In this document: positions 21,812 through 29,743 of the stretch, piece after piece
Layout: each line of letters starts with the position of its first letter
Position numbering within the stretch: the stretch's first letter is position 1
Origin: Planctomycetota bacterium
GTDB lineage: Bacteria > Planctomycetota > Planctomycetia > Isosphaerales > Isosphaeraceae
Length of the DNA: 34,717 bases
Reading direction: 5' to 3'
Assembly: GCA_021791715.1 (NCBI GenBank)
Contig: JAJYWB010000069.1
Location: forward strand, 1-34,717
The notes under the pieces: model-generated
Told to the model about the DNA's origin: nothing
The model's input: the letters and a program-made list of their open reading frames with translations, nothing else
Databases searched by the model: none
Translations under genes and position numbers: made by a program

Positions 21812-23893
21812 TCACGAATCCCCCTTGGGGCCTTCGGGTTTGGGGGCGCTTTTGGGCGTTTCGTGATTCGACCGACCGCGCGGCGCGAACTTCATTTTAC
21901 CGCCGCCCGCCGCGGGAGGCTTGCGGGGCGCGGGCTTGCGCGGTCCGGCGGGGCGTTTCGTTCGCTCGTCGACCCGATCTTCTTCCAGGCCGATCACGCG
22001 GGGCTTGGGAGGCTCGATCCACGGCCCTCGTTTTTTGCCTTTGGGACCGCGATCGGCTCGATCGTCGTCGGAACCGATCGGGTTGACGATGACGCCGAGA
22101 TCTTCTTGATCGTCGATCGGTCGGCGTTTTGTTTGGGGAATGCCGAGAAACGCGGCGGGCTTGCGACGTTCGCGCGGGGTCGATTCGACGGCCGGCTCGT
22201 CCGATTGATCGCTCGGTTGCGCCGATCGCGGTCGACCGATGATCGACCTCCTTCCCGAGTGCGAAAGCCCCGATCGCGTATCGGGCTTGATTGCCTGATG
22301 AACATCGTTTTGAGACGACGATTCGTCGGTTAAGGAAGAATCGTCGCGGAGCGCGGAACCCGCGTTCGATCGAGGTCGATCGGACCGCTTGATTTCCCCG
22401 CTCGCGGAGCGTTCGGCTCGTTTGACATCGCCGGGTCCTCCTTCGGGTCGATTACCAACGCGTCGATTTTGATCGCGTCTGGAATCGGTTGGACGATCAT
22501 TTTGATTTGAGGATCCCGCGTTCACTTGGGGGCGCTCTGGACGCTTCTCAGCGTTCGCTTGGGGACGTTCGTAACGCTTCTCGGCGTTCGCCTGGGGACG
22601 CTCTGGACGCTTCTCGGCGTTCGCCTGGGGACGTTCGTAACGCTTCTCGGCGTTCGCCTGGGGACGTTCGTAACGCTTCTCGGCGTTCGTGACCGGCCGT
22701 CGAGCACGCTTATCGGCGTTCGCGTGAGGGCGTTCGGTTTGGTTGAGATCCGCCGAAGGAGCGCGGCCGGAACGATTGTCGACGTGTTGATCGGATTCGC
22801 GGCGGTGCTCGCGGGGTCGATCGCGATCGAACGGCTTGATCTCCTCGCCCGCGGCGACTTTGCGAAGCAAATCGACCTCGCGCCGGGTCAGCGGACGACA
22901 CATCCCGGCCTTGAGCCCACCGAGAGCGATCGGCCCGACCGAAATCCGCGTAAGCGCCATCACTTTATGACCAAATTGCGCAAGCATGCGACGCACTTCG
23001 CGATTTTTTCCCTCGGCGAGAACCATTTCGAGGATCGTCGCGTCGCCTCGTTTGCCGACGATCCGGACGCGGCGGGCGCGAACCTTCCCCTCGGCGAGCC
23101 AAACCCCCTCGGTCAGCTTTTTGAGGACGTCGGCGGTCGGCGTCCCCGCGACGACCACTCGATACACTTTCTCGACGCCGAATTTAGGATGAGCGAGCTT
23201 GTTCGCCAGCTCGCCGTCGTTCATCAGTAAAATGAGCCCGACGCTGTTCTCATCAAGCCTTCCAACCGTATAGATACGTTCATGAACACCGGGAAGGAGA
23301 TCGAGCACGCGGGGCTTGCCCGAGGGATCGCTGTTCGTCGAAACGTAGCCGCGCGGTTTATGCACCGCGAAGTAAACATGTCGTTCGGGTTCGATCGATT
23401 GACCGTCGACCTCGATGTTTGATCTGCGCGGGTTCACGCGGGTACCGAGTTCGCGTACGACCTTGCCGTCGACCGAGACGCGACCGCGGAGGATGAGTTC
23501 CTCGCACGATCGTCGTGAGCCGACTCCGGCGCTCGCGAGGATTTTTTGGAGTCGTTCACCGCGATCGTCTTCAGCCGGCCGGGCGGAATCGCGATCGTCG
23601 TCGCGGCGCGAGCGACCTTGCGCCGCGGCGGTCGGCTTGCGATCGTGGCGAGGCTTGCCGTAAGGCTTGCGGTCGTGGGGCTTTTTGCCGTGCGGCTTGC
23701 GCGCCGTCGGTCCGTTCGATGAGGGAGGACCCGATCGGCCCCGAGATTCGTCGCGATCGCCTTGGCGCGCGGCGCCTTCGGGAGATCCCGCCGGTCCTCG
23801 CCGATCTCGTTGGGGTAATGGCCCGCGATCGCCCCGTTGCGACGAGGGGTGACCCCCTCCGCGCCGGCCTTTGGGGCCGCGACGTTCCGACAT
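21812..23893 (-). CDS. RluB/RsuA-family pseudouridine synthase with long disordered tails
   Basis: A 693-residue protein from ATG 23893, chosen because AAGAGG lies seven bases upstream. The core is only about residues 110-350: an S4 RNA-binding domain (ERLQKILASAGVGSRRSCEELI), then the synthase with HKPRGYVST, VGRLDENSVGLILLMNDGEL (catalytic aspartate D214), KVYRVVV and EGKNREVRRML. This is the RsuA/RluB/E/F group that modifies rRNA; RluB is the best guess. The N-terminal 110 residues are Arg/Gly/Pro/His-rich. The C-terminal 340 are disordered and hold seven 11-residue repeats (YERPQANAEKR type) at about 386-460. Normal family members are about 230-300 residues, so more than half of this protein is low-complexity sequence. 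Confidence 0.9.
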   Translation of the reverse strand: MSERRGPKGRRGGGHPSSQRGDRGPLPQRDRRGPAGSPEGAARQGDRDESRGRSGPPSSNGPTARKPHGKKPHDRKPYGKPRHDRKPTAAAQGRSRRDDDRDSARPAEDDRGERLQKILASAGVGSRRSCEELILRGRVSVDGKVVRELGTRVNPRRSNIEVDGQSIEPERHVYFAVHKPRGYVSTNSDPSGKPRVLDLLPGVHERIYTVGRLDENSVGLILLMNDGELANKLAHPKFGVEKVYRVVVAGTPTADVLKKLTEGVWLAEGKVRARRVRIVGKRGDATILEMVLAEGKNREVRRMLAQFGHKVMALTRISVGPIALGGLKAGMCRPLTRREVDLLRKVAAGEEIKPFDRDRPREHRRESDQHVDNRSGRAPSADLNQTERPHANADKRARRPVTNAEKRYERPQANAEKRYERPQANAEKRPERPQANAEKRYERPQANAEKRPERPQVNAGSSNQNDRPTDSRRDQNRRVGNRPEGGPGDVKRAERSASGEIKRSDRPRSNAGSALRDDSSLTDESSSQNDVHQAIKPDTRSGLSHSGRRSIIGRPRSAQPSDQSDEPAVESTPRERRKPAAFLGIPQTKRRPIDDQEDLGVIVNPIGSDDDRADRGPKGKKRGPWIEPPKPRVIGLEEDRVDERTKRPAGPRKPAPRKPPAAGGGKMKFAPRGRSNHETPKSAPKPEGPKGDS
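22514..22738 (-). repeat. 33-bp tandem repeat inside the pseudouridine synthase gene
   Basis: About seven consecutive 33-base units encode the 11-residue peptide ERPQANAEKR plus Y or P. Central units are nearly identical, with TAC or CCG-type codon exchanges at one position; outer units are more divergent (HANADKRARRPVTNAEKR). The unit keeps frame, and its high identity suggests recent slippage or unequal crossing-over. Confidence 0.9.
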
Positions 23894-24067
23894 GCAATCC
23901 TCTTCCCGCGTCGTTCGACGCCTTAATGACGCTCGGAAACTCAAGCCGTAACGTCGGCGGGTTCCGATCGAGAATATGACATCCTAGAAACTTCAACCCC
24001 CGATTGTCCATCCGAACTCGAATCGACGACCATTTATTGATATTCGATAATGTTAATATATTTATTA

Positions 24068-27000
24068 TTATTGATTATTAGCGGGTCGCCGGGCGCCGTG
24101 AGATTCGGCGGTTTCGCGGCGGCGGTTTTCGATCGAGGCTCGTCGTGATTTGAGGATCGCGGCGATTTTGAGGAATTGAGGATGATCGCGCAACGGTTCA
24201 AGATCGCCGTCGGCCGAAAGATCGGCGACGGGAACGCCCATCTCGACCGATTTCTTGAGCAGATCGAGCGCTTGCGGTACGAGCCTGGAATCCGCGGCGG
24301 TTTTGGAGAGGATCGCGAGCGCGCACGCGGCGTTGTAAAGGCGAACAGGATTCGGCGCTTCGAGCAGTCGTTCGACCTCGGCGATCGCCTCGGTTCGTCC
24401 CAGCCGTGCGAGCAAGATCGCGTGAAGCTGAATCGCGTCGAGCCCTCCCGGCTCGCGATCGAGCGCTTTTTCCACCTCTCTCAGAGCCTCGGAGGGGTCT
24501 TTCTCTTTGACGAGGTACGCGAGCCCCAAATGCGCGAGCGCCGCACGCGAATCGATCGCCAACGCCGACTCGAAATCGCCCCGCGCCAAATCCATGCGTT
24601 TAGGATCTTTCATTCGAGAATATCCACGTGCGATATAAATCGAGACGCGATTGGGATTACGTTCGATCAGTTCGGAGAGAAGCGCGTCGGCCTCGTCGGC
24701 TCGGCCCTGGCGAGAGATCGCCTCGGCGAGCGCGGCCTGGATCGCGGGGTCGTGCGCGATCTTGGCGTCGTTTTCGCCGAGTTTGATCGCGCGGCGGAGA
24801 TCGGCCTCGACCGCGGAGGGATCGTCAAGTTCTAAACTAACGAGCGCTCGATCGATGAGAGCCTCGATGAATTTGGGGTTGAGCGCGATCGCGCGGTCGT
24901 ACTCGCGCTTGGCGTCGACGGTTCGCCCCGCTCGAGCGAGCGCCAGGCCTCGATTGAGATGAGGCCAATCGAACGACGGATCGAGCGCGATACAGACGCC
25001 GAAATCGCCCGCGGCCTCAAGGTAACGTTGCTGATCGAGCCGGCAAACGCCGAGCGCGAACCAGGGCCACAATCGTTTGGGGTCGAGATCGATCGCCTTC
25101 TGCAACGCCGATTCGGCCGCGAGCGGCTCGCGCCGAGCGAGATATGAAGTTCCCAATAAATAATAATCGCGCGGGGTTGAAGGAGGCGTTTGATCGCGGA
25201 GGAGCCGATCGCGCTTCGCCGCGGACGCGTTCCCGATCGCGGCTTGATAGCGTGATCGATCTTCATATAACGCCGCCACGCGATAAGGAAGCGTTCGTTC
25301 GGCGACGTCGAGGCGGCGAATCCCGCGTTCGAGCGCCGCGAGCCGATCGGCCTCGGTCCCCTCGCGCTGCGCCGCGAAGATTTCACTTCGAGCCAGCAGC
25401 ATCAGCAGCTCGCCGATCTCCTCGCGGAGCGCCGAGCGTTCGTCTCGAGGCAAAAGCGCGAACCCGGGCTCGCTCGTCCAATTGTCGCTCGTTTCCACAT
25501 GATAATGCGCGAGCGCACGTCGGGCGATCTCGATCCCGCGAGTCTGGTGATCGGTCGGCCCCTGCGTGTTTAATAAAATTTGACATTCATTGAAGCGTTT
25601 TTGGAACGCGGACCGATCGATCCGCGCCGAGGCTCGTTTAAGATTTGTAGCATAGATATGAATGATCGAAAGTGCTATTAACAGTAAGCAAACCGAGAGG
25701 ATCGAAACGGTCGTCCAGCTCGTCGCCTTGGGGTTGCGTCGAGCCCATTTGGCCACACGTTCACGGATGCTGGGGTCTGGAGCGAAACGGAGGGGACGAT
25801 CGTCGAGGAAGCGGTTGAGATCGTCGGCGAGATCGCCCGCCCGCGCGTACCTGCGCGCGGGATCGGGTTCGAGGCATTTCGATACGATTGAATCGAGGCT
25901 CCAGGGAACGCGTGAATCGCAAGCCCGAGGCGAAGGCGCGCCGGCGCGCCGCTCTTCGGTCATCTCGCGCAACGTCAAATCGAGCCGTTTCGAATCGGGA
26001 CGATCGGCGAAAGGAAGCTCGCCGACGATCATCTCGAACAAGATCAATCCCAGCGAGTAGATGTCGGATCGCGCGTCGACCGCGGCGGAATCGGTCGATC
26101 CTTTGGGATTGAACGCGTCGAGGTGTTCGGGAGACATATAAGGCAACGTTCCGCCGATGAGAGCTCGCTCGCCGCGGTCGGCGGGAGTTTCGTCGGGATC
26201 GACCGCGAGGTTGAAATCGAGCAACATCGGCGTGCCGTCGGCGGCGATCAAAACGTTCGAGGGTTTGAGGTCGCGATGCAAAATCCCTCGGGTGTGCGCG
26301 TGATCGAGCCCCTCGGCGAGCCGAGCCGCGATCCACGCCGACGCTCGAATCAACGACGATTCTTTCAGAATCTGACGCGAAGGCTCGAACCCCTCGCGGC
26401 GGTCGTCATTTTGTAATCCTACATTTTCATGTTTTGTTTTTTTTGGGAACGATCCGCTTCCGGGGGAGAACGAGGGAGATCGGCGCGATCGCTCGCGGAA
26501 ACCGCCGAGAACGCGCAGACCGCTCCAGAACGAGAGTTCGCCGTGATCGGCGAAGATCGACCCCTTCGGTCGAGTCGACCGCGGATCGACGGTTTTCGAC
26601 GGATCGCCGCTTATTGAAACTTTTAATTCATTGGATGATAATGAAACGCAAACGAGCGAGTCGTCGCCGTCGAAATCGCGTTTTGTGCGGCCGCCGATTC
26701 GATCGAGCGCCTCGACGAGCGTTTTTCCTCCGGTCGCGGGAGTGGAGCGATCGGCCGACGATTCGAGCAGTCTGGCGAGGTTGGCGCCGCCAAAATACGG
26801 CATGCAGAGGAGTCTCAAGCCGGTCTCGGGATCGTCGTGAACCGAGTGGATCGGCACGATGTGCGCATGTTGCAGCCGCGCCAGCGTACGGGGCTCGTCG
26901 CCGAGCGCCTCGGATACTTTGAGCGCGACGCGACGATTCGAGAGGCTCTCTTGCTCGGCGAGATAGACCCTGGCGAACGCTCCGCGACCAAGTTCGGCGA

Positions 27001-27538
27001 CGATCCGAAACCCCGCGATCATCCCGCCGATTCGAGGATTGGGAGGCTGTTTTTTCCGCCGCGGCGGCTCATCTTTTCGTTCGGGAATCGCTTCCCCGGG
27101 ACGATCGTCCGACGAATCGATTCGAGGCCGATTTTGACGGCCGTCGCGGTCGTCGTCGCCGTGCGAAAAACCGATTCCGTCGAGAACCGGATCGAACGCG
27201 TCGGATGCGATTTCGCGGTCGGCTCGCCACGTCGAATCGCCGTCGCGGGGCAGCGGGCCTCTCGACCCCGGCGCTCTCCGCGCCGAGAACTTGAACCGCG
27301 AAGTCCGCGAATCATGAGATTTTGATTCAGAAATAAATTTATTTTTGGATGCATTATCGCCGAACGCCTCGGACGGCGATCGTCGCGATTGAGATTCGCC
27401 CGGTTTTTTCCGGTCCGAAGGGGGTTTGATCGCGGTCCCGGAATCGCGGCGTGAAACTCCCGAATCGCTTTCGCGCGGATTCCAATCGAGAAAAGGATCC
27501 AACGCGGAGTCGGAATCTGGTGAATGCGTTGAACTCAT
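24068..27538 (-). CDS. Membrane-anchored Ser/Thr kinase with C-terminal TPR array
   Basis: A 1156-residue protein from ATG 27538 (ATG 27589 is an in-frame alternative). The first 170 residues are charged and disordered. The kinase covers about 175-590: GRGAFARV (185-192), K207, HRDLKPSN (421-428), then DFN (441-443) in place of DFG, and SPE in YMSPEHL. About 130 residues of Ser/Arg-rich sequence are inserted between the N-lobe hinge (about 260) and helix E (about 400). One membrane segment, TVSILSVCLLLIALSIIHIYA (609-629), leads to an extracytoplasmic C-terminal half. There about 8-10 TPR-type pairs lie between 720 and 1130, including LWPWFALGVCRLDQQRYLEAA. N at the DFG glycine position is common in planctomycete kinases as I recall it. 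The TPR region probably senses or binds a periplasmic or envelope partner. Divergent from the HD-GYP gene. Confidence 0.92.
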   Translation of the reverse strand: MSSTHSPDSDSALDPFLDWNPRESDSGVSRRDSGTAIKPPSDRKKPGESQSRRSPSEAFGDNASKNKFISESKSHDSRTSRFKFSARRAPGSRGPLPRDGDSTWRADREIASDAFDPVLDGIGFSHGDDDRDGRQNRPRIDSSDDRPGEAIPERKDEPPRRKKQPPNPRIGGMIAGFRIVAELGRGAFARVYLAEQESLSNRRVALKVSEALGDEPRTLARLQHAHIVPIHSVHDDPETGLRLLCMPYFGGANLARLLESSADRSTPATGGKTLVEALDRIGGRTKRDFDGDDSLVCVSLSSNELKVSISGDPSKTVDPRSTRPKGSIFADHGELSFWSGLRVLGGFRERSRRSPSFSPGSGSFPKKTKHENVGLQNDDRREGFEPSRQILKESSLIRASAWIAARLAEGLDHAHTRGILHRDLKPSNVLIAADGTPMLLDFNLAVDPDETPADRGERALIGGTLPYMSPEHLDAFNPKGSTDSAAVDARSDIYSLGLILFEMIVGELPFADRPDSKRLDLTLREMTEERRAGAPSPRACDSRVPWSLDSIVSKCLEPDPARRYARAGDLADDLNRFLDDRPLRFAPDPSIRERVAKWARRNPKATSWTTVSILSVCLLLIALSIIHIYATNLKRASARIDRSAFQKRFNECQILLNTQGPTDHQTRGIEIARRALAHYHVETSDNWTSEPGFALLPRDERSALREEIGELLMLLARSEIFAAQREGTEADRLAALERGIRRLDVAERTLPYRVAALYEDRSRYQAAIGNASAAKRDRLLRDQTPPSTPRDYYLLGTSYLARREPLAAESALQKAIDLDPKRLWPWFALGVCRLDQQRYLEAAGDFGVCIALDPSFDWPHLNRGLALARAGRTVDAKREYDRAIALNPKFIEALIDRALVSLELDDPSAVEADLRRAIKLGENDAKIAHDPAIQAALAEAISRQGRADEADALLSELIERNPNRVSIYIARGYSRMKDPKRMDLARGDFESALAIDSRAALAHLGLAYLVKEKDPSEALREVEKALDREPGGLDAIQLHAILLARLGRTEAIAEVERLLEAPNPVRLYNAACALAILSKTAADSRLVPQALDLLKKSVEMGVPVADLSADGDLEPLRDHPQFLKIAAILKSRRASIENRRRETAESHGARRPANNQ

Positions 27539-27646
27539 GGCCCCACTGATGGATCGAGCGTGAATAAAGGGAGTGACTGTTCCGTACACGAAGGCTAGAA
27601 CACGCCGGATCGTTCGTCCAATCGGCGTCTCGGTCGCGCGATCGAG

Positions 27647-27675
27647 TTGTCAAGCCGTGAGGAACGTCCTAGGCT
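27647..27675 (+). promoter_or_regulatory. Candidate promoter for the HD-GYP gene
   Basis: TTGTCA at 27647-27652 and TAGGCT at 27670-27675 are 17 bases apart, about 55 bases before ATG 27731, in the 192-base divergent gap. Hexamer evidence only. Confidence 0.35.
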
Positions 27676-27730
27676 TCTCTCGGCGTCAAGGGTTGTCGGT
27701 CGTCCGACGACGTGCATCGAGGTGGAGCTG

Positions 27731-29305
27731 ATGACGGTCGCAAGCAAGGATCCGGGTATCATCGCGAGGCTGGATGCTCGCACAAATCATGATGCGTTTC
27801 GTTCTCGCAATCGAGAATTAGCCGAACGGCTGGCGCACGAGTTCGAGGCGCCCGTCGGCCTGGTCGACGCGTCGCGCGAGGGCTGGATTGAGCGGCTCGG
27901 CGGCGATCCCGAAGCGTTTCCCACCCCAAATGATATCGTTAAAGCCGCGGCGGAGGGGGGCGCCGCGGTCGATCGCGTCGCGATCTGGAGGCGCGACGAA
28001 CTCGATACGGTCGAATGGCTCGTCATCCCCGTTCCGTCGACACGTGATACGGTCGTTCTCGCGGTGATCGGATTCGCCGCGTTTCGCGACCCAGAGGGAG
28101 ACTCGTTCTGGGGCGCGCCGATCCCCGAAAAGGCGCTCCGCGCCTGGGGACGCTCGGTCCAGGATCAACTTCGCGCCGACGCGCTCCGCGACGAACTCGG
28201 CCGCAGCGATTCCTTCACCGCGTATGAGCTTCGCGATCGATCATTATATGATCGATTAACAAAACGCATGCGGGTTTCGGACCCTCCCGAACGATTCCAG
28301 CGGATGTCGCTCGCGTCGCTTCGCGACGAACTCGGAGTCGCGGTCGCCGCGTGGGTTCCCAGCTCGGATCGCGAGCACGTCGTCGCGGCGGGAAAGATCG
28401 AGGGCTTCGAGCTCGATCAATGCCGCGAACTCGTTCCCGAATCGACCGAGGATTACATCCGTCTGATGAACGACCCGCTCGCGTCGACGTGCGCCGGGGT
28501 CGAACGCTTCCTCGCGGTCGCCGTCGACGACGGCCCCGCGGCGGGGTGGGTGATTATGATCAACCCCCTCGACGGTCGCCCGCTGGGAGGTCGTGAGATC
28601 GGCCTGGCGCAATCGGTCGCGATCTTGATCGGCGTGCAACGCGTTAACGCGCGATTGTATACAGATTTGAAAGAATTATTGTTCGGCGTGATTCGCGCGC
28701 TTACCTCGGCGATCGACGCCAAAGATCCGTACACCTCGGGTCATTCCGAGCGGGTCGCGCGGATCGCGGTCAGGCTCGCCGAGGAACTCCGCATCTCGTC
28801 GAATCAACGCGGCGATCTTTATCTGATGGGGCTTTTGCACGATATCGGCAAGATCGGCGTCGACGACAGCGTGCTGAAAAAACGGGGCGCGCTCACCCCC
28901 GACGAATATCGGCAAATCCAGGCGCACGTACAAATCGGCGTGCAAATTCTATCGGATTTAAAAAAGCTTCATCATTTGCTGCCGGGAGTGGCTCATCATC
29001 ACGAATCGTTCGACGGCTCGGGATATCCGTCGGGGCTCGTCGGCGAGGACATTCCGCTCGAGGCTCGCGTGCTCGCGGTCGCCGACGCCTTCGACGCGAT
29101 GTCGAGCACGCGCCCGTATCGCCGCAGGCTCAGCCCGTTCCAGATCGACGAGATCTTTCGTAAAGGCTCGGGAATCCAGTGGGATCCGAAAGTCGTCGAA
29201 GCGCTCTTCTCGTGCCGCGAAGACGTCGATCGAATCACCCAGAAAGGGCTCGGCGAAAGCCTGAAACAAGTCGTCGACGAAACGCTCGGACGAAACCGCT
29301 CGTAA
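27731..29305 (+). CDS. HD-GYP domain protein with GAF-like sensor region
   Basis: A 524-residue protein from ATG 27731, with GGAG about four bases upstream (GTGGAGCTGATG); an in-frame ATG at 27647 is less likely. Residues 320-490 form an HD-GYP domain: KDPYTSGHSERVARIA, LLHDIGKIGV with H370-D371, and HHESFDGSGYP (423-433). This is the c-di-GMP phosphodiesterase type, using a di- or trinuclear metal centre. The upstream part, about 185-305 (VAVAAWVPSSDREHVVAA ... GGREIGLAQSVAILIGVQ), looks like a GAF-type sensor. A first unrecognised alpha/beta region precedes it (20-150). No membrane segment, so it is probably cytoplasmic. It would hydrolyse c-di-GMP or a related nucleotide in response to a ligand of the sensor. 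Confidence 0.9.
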   Translation: MTVASKDPGIIARLDARTNHDAFRSRNRELAERLAHEFEAPVGLVDASREGWIERLGGDPEAFPTPNDIVKAAAEGGAAVDRVAIWRRDELDTVEWLVIPVPSTRDTVVLAVIGFAAFRDPEGDSFWGAPIPEKALRAWGRSVQDQLRADALRDELGRSDSFTAYELRDRSLYDRLTKRMRVSDPPERFQRMSLASLRDELGVAVAAWVPSSDREHVVAAGKIEGFELDQCRELVPESTEDYIRLMNDPLASTCAGVERFLAVAVDDGPAAGWVIMINPLDGRPLGGREIGLAQSVAILIGVQRVNARLYTDLKELLFGVIRALTSAIDAKDPYTSGHSERVARIAVRLAEELRISSNQRGDLYLMGLLHDIGKIGVDDSVLKKRGALTPDEYRQIQAHVQIGVQILSDLKKLHHLLPGVAHHHESFDGSGYPSGLVGEDIPLEARVLAVADAFDAMSSTRPYRRRLSPFQIDEIFRKGSGIQWDPKVVEALFSCREDVDRITQKGLGESLKQVVDETLGRNRS

Positions 29306-29741
29306 GCTCGAGGATCCGCGCGCATCGCGCGAGTTTTGGCGCCTCGCTCTTTCGTATCCAATTTTCCCAATCTCAATCTAAAAATGACGTTGCGTCGATT
29401 TCTTTGGAATTCCGATAAGACGCCGTCTCGACGATCGGAATAAGGAAATCCGCCGAAATTCAGGCTGTTTTTGATTGTGCACAACCGATCCGCGCAACGC
29501 CAAAACGCGCGAGCGAGGCGGTTTTTCTTTTGCTCGAAAATTTACATATCAAATTGTTACGATGAAAACCGGATCGCCGATCTCGCGTTCGCGATTCGGG
29601 CTGATAACGATCGCGGTTTCGCCTTGTTTGGTTCGCCGTAAATCGCCGAACCGAACGAGCCCTTTATCTTCGCTCTCGATTGCAATACATTGAAAATCGC
29701 TCGCCGCGCGGCTTTTCACGATTGATTGCAAGGACATCCTC
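29306..29741. other. Gap before the PVC-type CxxCH gene
   Basis: No firmly supported gene. The start of the gap has a hairpin (29317-29331). The middle is AT-rich (TTTACATATCAAATTG near 29550), where the downstream promoter probably lies, but no clear hexamer pair is seen. A minus-strand frame, 29549-29743, is described separately. Confidence 0.4.
29317..29337 (+). terminator. Candidate weak terminator of the HD-GYP gene
   Basis: CGCGCG, loop CAT, CGCGCG, then AGTTTT, located 12 bases after the HD-GYP stop. The stem is short but fully GC and the T-run has four bases. Confidence 0.4.
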
Positions 29742-29743
29742 AT
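29549..29743 (-). CDS. Possible 62-64-residue protein divergent from the CxxCH gene
   Basis: This minus-strand frame starts at ATG 29743 or ATG 29737 and ends at 29549. Unlike most false frames here, which are Arg/Ser-rich, it reads like a balanced protein with acidic and hydrophobic residues: FQCIAIESEDKGLVRFGD followed by GETAIVISPNREREIGD and a hydrophobic end, PVFIVTI. The start overlaps the ATG of the opposite gene and there is no strong ribosome-binding site. I do not recognise a family. It may be a real small protein or a chance frame. Confidence 0.25.
   Translation of the reverse strand: MRMSLQSIVKSRAASDFQCIAIESEDKGLVRFGDLRRTKQGETAIVISPNREREIGDPVFIVTI

Noticed and set aside
21134..22333. 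Long plus-strand open frame spanning the PyrK-like and pseudouridine synthase genes
   Set aside because: It runs antisense to two well-supported genes and reads as Arg-rich low-complexity sequence; it is a by-product of codon bias.
22514..22738. CRISPR-like array
   Set aside because: The 33-base units are contiguous with no spacers and keep the reading frame of the pseudouridine synthase.
29475..29693. Plus-strand frame in the gap before the CxxCH gene
   Set aside because: It reads as Arg/Ser/Pro-rich sequence and lacks a ribosome-binding site; the opposite strand looks more protein-like.
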